Notes under the pieces: generated by a model
Seen by the model: only the letters and a program-made list of their open reading frames with translations
Told to the model about the DNA's origin: nothing
Database searches by the model: none
Made by a program: the position numbers and the translations under genes
In this document: positions 1 to 5,444 of the stretch, one piece after another
Layout: every line of letters begins with the position of its first letter
Numbering within the stretch: the stretch's first letter is position 1
Assembly (NCBI GenBank): GCA_021807065.1
Contig: JAKAPO010000066.1
Span: forward strand, 1-9,761
Source of the DNA: a bacterium
GTDB taxonomy: Bacteria > Vulcanimicrobiota > Vulcanimicrobiia > Vulcanimicrobiales > Vulcanimicrobiaceae
DNA: 9,761 nt
Direction of reading: 5' to 3'

Positions 1-52
1 TGAAGAGCGCCGCGTAGAGCAGCGTGCCAAGCCAGACGACGCGATCTCTCAC
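1..52 (-). CDS. Start of a possible membrane protein gene, cut by window edge
   Basis: A GTG lies 3 nt after the stop codon of the response regulator gene, on the same strand, and the frame stays open for 17 codons to the window edge. The translation starts MRDRVVWLGTLLYAALF: two charged pairs followed by a hydrophobic run, as expected for the start of a membrane protein or a signal anchor. No clear Shine-Dalgarno is visible. The tight spacing would make it the third gene of the kinase-regulator operon. Too little is visible to name a family, and a chance open frame cannot be excluded. Confidence 0.4.
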   Translation of the reverse strand, partial: MRDRVVWLGTLLYAALF

Positions 53-55
53 TCG

Positions 56-691
56 CTAGATGTAGCCGCGGCGCAACGCGACGACTGCAGCCTGGGTACG
101 GTCCGATGCGGAAAGTTTCTCCAGAATGTCACGCACGTGCCCTTTCACGGTACCGAGTCCGATGTGTAGCCGCTCCGCGATTTCCGCGTTACCGATCCCG
201 TCAGCGATCAATCGCAGGATCTCGGTCTCCCGCGCAGAGAGCGGCGTCGCGCTCGAGGTCGCCTCTCGCGCGCCGCTAAACCTCGCGAGAACGAGATTCG
301 CGATCTGGGGGTCGAAGTACGCGCCGCCTTCGCAGGCGATCTCCACCGCCGCGCGGATTCTCTCGGGATCCGACGTCTTGAGAACGTAGGCATCCGCTCC
401 TGCCGCGAGCGCTGCAAGGACCTCGCGCTCTGCGTCGATCATCGTCACGATGATCACCCGCGTTGGGGGAAGCCGCTCGCGCACGCGGCGCGTGAGTTCC
501 ACGCCGTCCATGCCCGGAAGGCCGATGTCGATGACGGCCGCGTCAGGTTTAACCCCTGCGAGCATCTCCCATCCGGTTACGCCGTCGCCTGCTTCGCCTG
601 CGATCTCGAAGGACGTACCGAGCGCCGTGCGCAGACCGGCGCGCGTCAGTGCGTGATCTTCGACGATCGCGACGCGCTTGCGCTCAGCCAA
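56..691 (-). CDS. NarL/LuxR-family two-component response regulator
   Basis: A 211-residue cytoplasmic DNA-binding response regulator. The receiver domain (about residues 5-120) has the acidic pair E11-D12, phospho-acceptor D55 in VIDIGLPGMDG, switch T83 and conserved K105. After a linker, residues 151-203 form a LuxR/GerE-type helix-turn-helix (LSARETEILRLIADG, then NAEIAERLHIGLGTVKGHV). Length and layout are normal for the NarL family. The start is a TTG that overlaps the stop of the upstream kinase gene by 8 nt; no other in-frame start lies between it and the preceding stop codon at 716-718, so translation is probably coupled. It is the evident partner of the kinase encoded just upstream. 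Kdp operons are classically controlled by the OmpR-type regulator KdpE, which is absent here; whether this protein takes that role is inference from position only. Confidence 0.93.
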   Translation of the reverse strand: MAERKRVAIVEDHALTRAGLRTALGTSFEIAGEAGDGVTGWEMLAGVKPDAAVIDIGLPGMDGVELTRRVRERLPPTRVIIVTMIDAEREVLAALAAGADAYVLKTSDPERIRAAVEIACEGGAYFDPQIANLVLARFSGAREATSSATPLSARETEILRLIADGIGNAEIAERLHIGLGTVKGHVRDILEKLSASDRTQAAVVALRRGYI

Positions 692-2249
692 AGCGTTCTC
701 GCGCGAGCGGAAGCGTTATCATGAACCGGCTGCCGCATTCGAGCGGTTCGTACGCGATCTTACCACCATGTTTTTCGGCGATACGCCGCACGATATAAAG
801 CCCGAGCCCGGTACCGCTCCCCATCGTGCCTTCGTTTCTCGCAAAGCGCTCGAATAACCGTCCTCGTTGCTCGGGAGCGACGCCGTATCCGGTATCGTCG
901 ACGGTAACGGACGCTTCTGCGCCGCGTATTGCCAGACGCATGCGTACCGAGCCACCGGCCGGCGTCGCGGCGATCGCATTGGCGGTAAGATTCGCAACCG
1001 CACGGCGCAGTTCGTGTGCGTCGCCGGTGACGACGGCCTTCTCGTCGCCGTCGGCCACAGCGAGCGTTACGCCTTTGCTCTCGGCCAACGAATGCAACTC
1101 GACTGCAACGCGCGCCACTTGCGCGCCCAAGTCCACCGGCTCGCGGACCGTCGACGCCTCGCCGGACTCGTAGCGCGCGACGAACAGGAGGGTCTCGACG
1201 AGATTCCGCACGTCCTCGTTGCTCGCCACCGACGTCTTCAGGATCTCGCGATATGGAGCGGGCAGCTCTCCATAGGCGCCATCTAACGCCTGCTGCATCG
1301 TGACTTGCGCCGCCGCCAGCGGCGTGCGCAGATCGTGTGCGAGAGCGTAGACGATATCTCGAATGACGCGACCGCGCTCGTCGAGTGCTTCATTCTGACG
1401 CGCGATCTCTTCGTTTTGCGCCCCCAGCCGCTCGAAAAGCCGCGCTTGGGCGAGCGCTACGGCGACGCCGTCGCAGTAGGATTGCAGCAGCGATCGGCTC
1501 GCCTCTCCCGTGCGATCGCCGAATACGAAGAGAACGCTTTGAGCGGCGTCGTCGCGCAGCGGGCCGGCGAGGAGCCCGGCGGCGGTCGATACCTCGATGA
1601 CGTTTCGCGCGATGGGGTCCTCGCGATCGAAAGCGGTAACGCCGGACGCACCGAGTACGCGCTGCACCAGGGAGGCGAGATGGGGCTCGAGGGCGCGACG
1701 TTCGAGCTCGATCTCCTCGTTGCGTCTGAAGACGTAGCTCTCGGGCGGAAACATCGTCGACGTTCGCACGACCAGGCGCGCCTCGCGCGCGCGCAGCAAT
1801 GGCACGGCCTCGCGCACGATCGCGCGCATGACGAGTTGTACGTTGAGATACGCCTGCACGCCGTCGAGCGCGCGGCGCAGGCGAACTTCGGTCTCGGCCC
1901 GGCGTTCGCGCTCGCGCGCGATGCCCGAACGTCGCGCGAGCTCGACCGCACGCATCGTGAGATAGCCTACGAGTACGAAGGAGGCGGCGGTGAGCGCGCG
2001 ATCGCCGATTGCAACGGGTTGCCAATGGTGTCCGGCCTGCGCGCTGTTGATATATCCTGCGACGACGTTACTTATCTCGGCCAACACCACAAGCGCTACG
2101 GTGAGGCGAGGGCGCAACGCGATGCCGCTCAATGCGATCGGTCCGTTAAGGAGGATCGCGACGACGAAGAGCTCCGGCGTCAACGCGTCAGCGGCAAACG
2201 TGACCGCGATGAGCGCGTAGCAAATAATCGCAATCACCCCGGGATTCAC
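684..2249 (-). CDS. Membrane sensor histidine kinase: 4 TM, GAF-like, HisKA, HATPase
   Basis: A 521-residue sensor kinase. About four hydrophobic segments lie near residues 4-21, 26-45, 49-67 and 84-103, followed by a charged helix (104-128) and a GAF-like region (about 130-275). The HisKA domain carries the phospho-accepting H305 in ALAHDLRTPLAA. The catalytic domain shows the N box NLTANA (420-425), G1 box DDTGYGV (451-457), F box LFERFAR and G2 box GSGTGLGL (477-484), so it should be active. The order 4TM-GAF-HisKA-HATPase is that of the C-terminal half of KdpD, but sequence likeness of the membrane part to the KdpD DUF4118 domain is not certain by eye. The start is GTG, with no good Shine-Dalgarno; an in-frame GTG four codons downstream is an alternative. 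It overlaps the response regulator gene by 8 nt and is divergent, 40 nt away, from the KdpD-like sensor gene. Confidence 0.93.
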   Translation of the reverse strand: MNPGVIAIICYALIAVTFAADALTPELFVVAILLNGPIALSGIALRPRLTVALVVLAEISNVVAGYINSAQAGHHWQPVAIGDRALTAASFVLVGYLTMRAVELARRSGIARERERRAETEVRLRRALDGVQAYLNVQLVMRAIVREAVPLLRAREARLVVRTSTMFPPESYVFRRNEEIELERRALEPHLASLVQRVLGASGVTAFDREDPIARNVIEVSTAAGLLAGPLRDDAAQSVLFVFGDRTGEASRSLLQSYCDGVAVALAQARLFERLGAQNEEIARQNEALDERGRVIRDIVYALAHDLRTPLAAAQVTMQQALDGAYGELPAPYREILKTSVASNEDVRNLVETLLFVARYESGEASTVREPVDLGAQVARVAVELHSLAESKGVTLAVADGDEKAVVTGDAHELRRAVANLTANAIAATPAGGSVRMRLAIRGAEASVTVDDTGYGVAPEQRGRLFERFARNEGTMGSGTGLGLYIVRRIAEKHGGKIAYEPLECGSRFMITLPLARERFG

Positions 2250-2289
2250 GGCATGAGCCGCGTTCGCTCCGCCGAACGGCTCACCTGCG
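2250..2289. promoter_or_regulatory. 40-nt divergent intergenic region with a strong dyad
   Basis: This is the whole space between the GTG of the histidine kinase gene and the ATG of the KdpD-like gene. Positions 2255-2282 form an inverted repeat: GAGCCGCGTTCG (2255-2266), a 6-nt loop, then CGAACGGCTC (2273-2282). The arms are perfect complements over 10 bp except for an extra CG pair in the left arm. It could be an operator controlling both genes or a hairpin near both 5' ends. No convincing -10 or -35 boxes and no Shine-Dalgarno are seen for either gene, so promoters may lie inside the opposing coding regions. The repeat is seen directly; its role is inference. Confidence 0.45.
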
Positions 2290-4428
2290 ATGGCAAAGGA
2301 GCGTTTAGACGACCTCGAAGAGCGCCGGCGCGCTGCGGGCCGGCGCGCGTTAGCCGAGCTCGGAACGCGCGCGAAACTGCTCGTCTACATCGCTGCGGCG
2401 CCGGGTGCAGGCAAGACACGACGGCTGCTCGATGACGCGCGCCGTGCGATGCTCGTCGGCCGCAACGTCAAGATCGGCTGGATCGAACCAAAGGGCCGCG
2501 TCGATCTCGAGCGCCTCGCGGAAGGCATCGCCCGGATTCCACCCCGGATAGTCAAACTGGGAAATGAAGAGTTCCCCGAGTTCGATTACGAAGCGGCACT
2601 GCGCGAGCATCCCGACGTCGTCCTTCTCGACGAACTCGCTCACGACAACCTTCCCGGATCGACGAACGCGAAACGGTGGCAAGACGCGCTTGCTCTGCGT
2701 GAGCACGGCATCTCCGTGATCGGAGCGTTCAACATCGCCCATCTCGACGTGGCGGCTCCGCAGGCGCAAACCGCGATCGGCTTTCCCGTACGCGAGATCG
2801 TGCCGATATCGTTCTTGAAATCGGCCGACGAAGTAATCGCGCTCGACGTGTCGCCGCAGCTGCTCGAACGGCGCCTTCGCTCGGAGCGCCTCGTTCGTCA
2901 GGAAGACATCGATCGCGCCTTAGCCTTTGCGTTCAAGCCACAGACGCTCTACATGCTGCGCGAGCTCTTGCTGCGCACCATAGACGACCTGACAATTCCT
3001 GCGGTCTCTGCCGAAGCGGTGTCGACCGCCGCGGCGATCGTTCTCCCGGGCTTCGACCCAGCTGCGTTCGTGCACCGAACGGCAGCGATGGCGTGGGCGC
3101 TCGATCTCAAACTCGACGTCTACGTGACGGTGGGCGTTTCGGCCGACGTCACGTCGAAGCTCGCACAACTGGAATCGAGCGCAGAGGTTTTTACCGGCGG
3201 CCTCCAGGGCCGTCCCGAGGAGATCGACTCGCTGCGCGCCTCGCTCGTCGCCGTTCCGATGGGACCGCTCGGGAAGCAACTGGCGAGCAACCATGTCGTC
3301 CGCGACATTTTCGTCGCAGGGGTCGAGCAGACGTTTATCGGAGGGCCGCCAATCTCGTCGCGGCTGACGTTCACGCTCGGCGACCGCATGCGCGTCGGGT
3401 ATGGGAAGCTTACCGTCTACCTCGGTGCGACGGCGGGGTGCGGAAAAACGTACGCGATGCTCGACCGCGCGCACCAGCTAAAAGACGAAGGCGTCGACGT
3501 CGTGGCCGCGTTCGTCGAAACGCACGGTCGCGCCGAGACGGCGGCGATGGCCGAGGGGCTCGAAACGCTTCCGCGCAAGCGCATAACCGCGGGCGGCATT
3601 GCCTACGAGGAGCTGGATCGCGATGCGGTAATCGCGCGCAAACCGAAAGTCGCCCTCATCGACGAGCTCGCTCATACCAATGCGCCAGGATCCGCGTCGC
3701 GAAAGCGATACGAAGACGTGCTCGTCGTCTTGCGAGCCGGAATCGACGTCATCACGACGCTAAACGTTCAGCATCTCGAGGCGCTCGGCGACGCCGTCGA
3801 TCGGCTCACCGGTACCATCGTGCGCGAGACGCTTCCCGACGGAATCCTCGCGCTAGCCGACGAGGTCATTCTCATCGACATTACTCCGGAGGCGCTTCAG
3901 CAGCGGCTGATCGAGGGCAGGATCTATCCGCCCGAACGCATCGAAGCGGCGCTCGCCGGTTTCTTCCGGCTCGACAATTTGCGGGCGCTGCGCGAGCTCG
4001 CGATTCGCGAGGCGATTCGAGCGCGGAGCCGAGCGCGTGGCGGCGCTCCGTTCGAGCGGCTTCTCCTGACGATCGCGCCGCGCGAGAGCGATATCGCATT
4101 GATCGAGCGCTGCTCGCAGATCGCGCAGCGTCTCAGTATCGATTTTGCGGTCACGCACGTCGCACTGCCCGGAGATCGCCTCGATCCCGGCGTGCTCGCC
4201 AAACTCGAATCCGCCGCGCGGGTAGCCGGAACGTGGCGGCTCGACCGGAGCGAGAATCCGCCGAAACGCGTGATCGAGATCGCCCGCGAGCGCGCGGAGA
4301 CCACCGTCGCCGTCGGCGGGACGTTACGCGCCAGGCCACGATGGCCGCAGCCGAAAGCCTATGCACGCCGCCTTATCGACTGCGGTGCGCAGGAACTGCT
4401 GATACTAGCGCGTCGCGCGCCGGGCTGA
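2290..4428 (+). CDS. Tandem-duplicated KdpD N-terminal sensor protein without kinase domain
   Basis: A 712-residue soluble protein built from two KdpD input modules. Copy 1: KdpD domain about 24-235 with P-loop AAAPGAGKT (35-43), EPKGR (66-70), LLDELAHDNLPGS (112-124) and ADEV (179-182), then a Usp-like stretch about 246-355. Copy 2: P-loop GATAGCGKT (379-387), ETHGR (410-414), LIDELAHTNAPGS (456-468), TTLNVQHLE (489-497) and ADEV (523-526), then a Usp-like domain about 587-710. No transmembrane segment, HisKA or HATPase domain follows; the stop comes right after the second Usp-like domain. In full-length KdpD this module senses and tunes the membrane kinase. Truncated, kinase-less KdpD proteins are known from some cyanobacteria, for example Anabaena; a tandem form is, to my knowledge, unusual. 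The S. aureus-type c-di-AMP motif (SxS and FTAxY) is not evident. ATG 2290 is the only plausible start, since the upstream frame stops at 2254-2256 without another start. It likely works in trans with the divergent kinase. Confidence 0.92.
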   Translation: MAKERLDDLEERRRAAGRRALAELGTRAKLLVYIAAAPGAGKTRRLLDDARRAMLVGRNVKIGWIEPKGRVDLERLAEGIARIPPRIVKLGNEEFPEFDYEAALREHPDVVLLDELAHDNLPGSTNAKRWQDALALREHGISVIGAFNIAHLDVAAPQAQTAIGFPVREIVPISFLKSADEVIALDVSPQLLERRLRSERLVRQEDIDRALAFAFKPQTLYMLRELLLRTIDDLTIPAVSAEAVSTAAAIVLPGFDPAAFVHRTAAMAWALDLKLDVYVTVGVSADVTSKLAQLESSAEVFTGGLQGRPEEIDSLRASLVAVPMGPLGKQLASNHVVRDIFVAGVEQTFIGGPPISSRLTFTLGDRMRVGYGKLTVYLGATAGCGKTYAMLDRAHQLKDEGVDVVAAFVETHGRAETAAMAEGLETLPRKRITAGGIAYEELDRDAVIARKPKVALIDELAHTNAPGSASRKRYEDVLVVLRAGIDVITTLNVQHLEALGDAVDRLTGTIVRETLPDGILALADEVILIDITPEALQQRLIEGRIYPPERIEAALAGFFRLDNLRALRELAIREAIRARSRARGGAPFERLLLTIAPRESDIALIERCSQIAQRLSIDFAVTHVALPGDRLDPGVLAKLESAARVAGTWRLDRSENPPKRVIEIARERAETTVAVGGTLRARPRWPQPKAYARRLIDCGAQELLILARRAPG
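2359..4422 (+). repeat. Protein-level tandem duplication of a 344-residue KdpD-Usp unit
   Basis: Two consecutive units of 1032 nt (about 2359-3390 and 3391-4422) encode homologous KdpD-Usp modules. All aligned landmarks are exactly 344 residues apart: P-loop lysines K42 and K386, E66 and E410, D114 and D458, N148 and N492, A179 and A523. The duplication has therefore kept its register with no net insertion or deletion between these points, although the two copies have diverged strongly in sequence. Unit boundaries are approximate. Confidence 0.8.
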
Positions 4429-4811
4429 GTCGCCGCAGCGTACGCCGCGGGAGTCTTTCCCGTAAGGCGGCGCATGCAGCGAGCCATGTGGCTGTGGTCC
4501 GCAAATCCCACGGCCTGCGCTACTTCGCAGAGCCTTGCGTCGCTGCTCACGATTAGCCGCATCGCATGGCTTACGCGGCGCCGCATCACGTCCCGGTGCG
4601 CCGGTACGCCGATTGCCTCTCTGAACAATACGCTGAAATGCGACGTGCTGAATCCTGCGACGCGAGCCAGCTCCTCGCGCGAGAGATCCGCCGCGACATT
4701 ACCGTCGATATAATCGAGAACGACCCGAAGGTCGGGTTTGAACGCATTCACCGTGTGATCGTGCTCGCAGGTTCCGCAATAACTCTGACCCGCGGAAATG
4801 GTTAGGCGCAA
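4359..4811 (-). CDS. Small AraC-family transcriptional regulator
   Basis: A 150-residue protein with a C-terminal AraC/XylS DNA-binding domain containing two helix-turn-helix units: LSREELARVAGFSTSHFSVL (43-62) and LCEVAQAVGFADHSHMARCM (94-113), ending in the typical LTGKTPAAYA. There is no room for a classical AraC ligand-binding domain. The short N-terminus holds YCGTCEHDH (residues 11-19), a CxxC with nearby histidines that could bind metal or respond to redox state, if the TTG start at 4811 is right. An alternative GTG start at 4751 would remove it; neither start has a clear Shine-Dalgarno. The gene begins 55 nt after kdpC on the same strand, so it may be the last gene of the kdp operon and feed back on it. 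The last 23 codons run antisense into the 3' end of the KdpD-like gene (70-nt overlap) and encode a tail not typical of the family. Confidence 0.85.
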   Translation of the reverse strand: MRLTISAGQSYCGTCEHDHTVNAFKPDLRVVLDYIDGNVAADLSREELARVAGFSTSHFSVLFREAIGVPAHRDVMRRRVSHAMRLIVSSDARLCEVAQAVGFADHSHMARCMRRLTGKTPAAYAAATQPGARRASISSSCAPQSIRRRA

Positions 4812-4814
4812 GGT

Positions 4815-4835
4815 CCATGTTCGAGATTGGCATGG
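4815..4835. promoter_or_regulatory. Short inverted repeat upstream of the AraC-type gene
   Basis: CCATG (4815-4819) and CATGG (4831-4835) form an inverted repeat with an 11-nt spacer, just upstream of the TTG start of the AraC-family gene. The right arm runs into the palindrome TGGTACCA (4833-4840). This could be an operator for autoregulation, but 5-bp arms occur by chance often enough to keep confidence low. The rest of the 55-nt gap after kdpC shows no clear terminator. Confidence 0.25.
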
Positions 4836-4866
4836 TACCAGTTCGGGAGCGTTCCGGCGGCGGATC

Positions 4867-5436
4867 CTACCTCAGCCGATCGAGCGCGAGGTTGAGTTCG
4901 AGCACGTTGACGCGCGGCTCGCCTAAGAACCCGAACGTGCGGCCCCGAACGTGTGCGGCAATCAGGCCTTGCACCCTCGAAAGGGGCAAGTGCCGCGCGG
5001 CGGCCACCCGTGGTGCCTCCCAATATGCGTCGTCGGGGCTGATATCCGGATCGATGCCGCTCGCACTCGAGGTGACGAGATCGATCGGCGGCGGACCCGG
5101 CGCGTGCGGATTCTGCTTTTCGAGCAACGCGATGCGCGCTTGGATCGAGTCGATCAGCTTCTTCGAGGTGGCGCCGTAGTTCGTGCCGCCGGTCGAGGTC
5201 GGATCGTAACCCTTGCCCGCCGCCGACGGACGGCCTTGGAAGTACTGCGGCTTCGTCCAGAGCTGACCGACGATCGACGATCCGGCGACTTTACCGTTCA
5301 CGGTGACGAACGAGCCGTTCGCCTGCCAGGGAAAGACCAGCTGTGCGAGCCCGGTCATCGCAAACGGATAGATGATGCCGAGCAGGATGACCGAAACGAT
5401 GGTCATGCGGAGCGACGTTCCAAGATAACGCAGCAT
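4867..5436 (-). CDS. kdpC: Potassium-transporting ATPase KdpC subunit
   Basis: A 189-residue subunit of the KdpFABC potassium pump, close to the usual length. One N-terminal membrane anchor spans about residues 11-35 (MTIVSVILLGIIYPFAMTGL and on); the rest is the extracytoplasmic domain. Family signatures are SSIVGQLWTKPQYFQGRPSA (53-72), STGGTNYGATSKKL (81-94), SASGIDPDISP (124-134), APRVAAAR (141-148) and NVLELNLALD (177-186). KdpC stabilises the KdpA-KdpB complex and affects its substrate affinity. The ATG start lies 8 nt after the kdpB stop, so it is co-transcribed. The longer upstream open frame through kdpB is spurious. No defect is seen. Confidence 0.97.
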   Translation of the reverse strand: MLRYLGTSLRMTIVSVILLGIIYPFAMTGLAQLVFPWQANGSFVTVNGKVAGSSIVGQLWTKPQYFQGRPSAAGKGYDPTSTGGTNYGATSKKLIDSIQARIALLEKQNPHAPGPPPIDLVTSSASGIDPDISPDDAYWEAPRVAAARHLPLSRVQGLIAAHVRGRTFGFLGEPRVNVLELNLALDRLR

Positions 5437-5444
5437 GATTGTGC

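Noticed and set aside
1305..2435. 376-codon plus-strand open frame opposite the histidine kinase gene
   Set aside because: Arg/Ala/Asp-rich shadow translation with no recognisable domain. The opposite strand encodes a complete kinase with all its motifs.
2290..4428. Calling this gene a full KdpD sensor kinase
   Set aside because: No transmembrane segments, H box or ATP-binding G boxes are present. The protein ends after the second Usp-like domain.
3093..4556. 487-codon plus-strand open frame overlapping the KdpD-like gene and the AraC-type gene
   Set aside because: Extremely arginine-rich translation, typical of an out-of-frame reading in high-GC DNA. The overlapped genes have clear family motifs.
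4699..4833. 44-codon minus-strand frame starting at an ATG ahead of the AraC-type gene (MPISNMDLAPN)
   Set aside because: It is out of frame with the AraC domain, shows no domain or hydrophobic pattern, and gives no sign of a frameshifted N-terminus.
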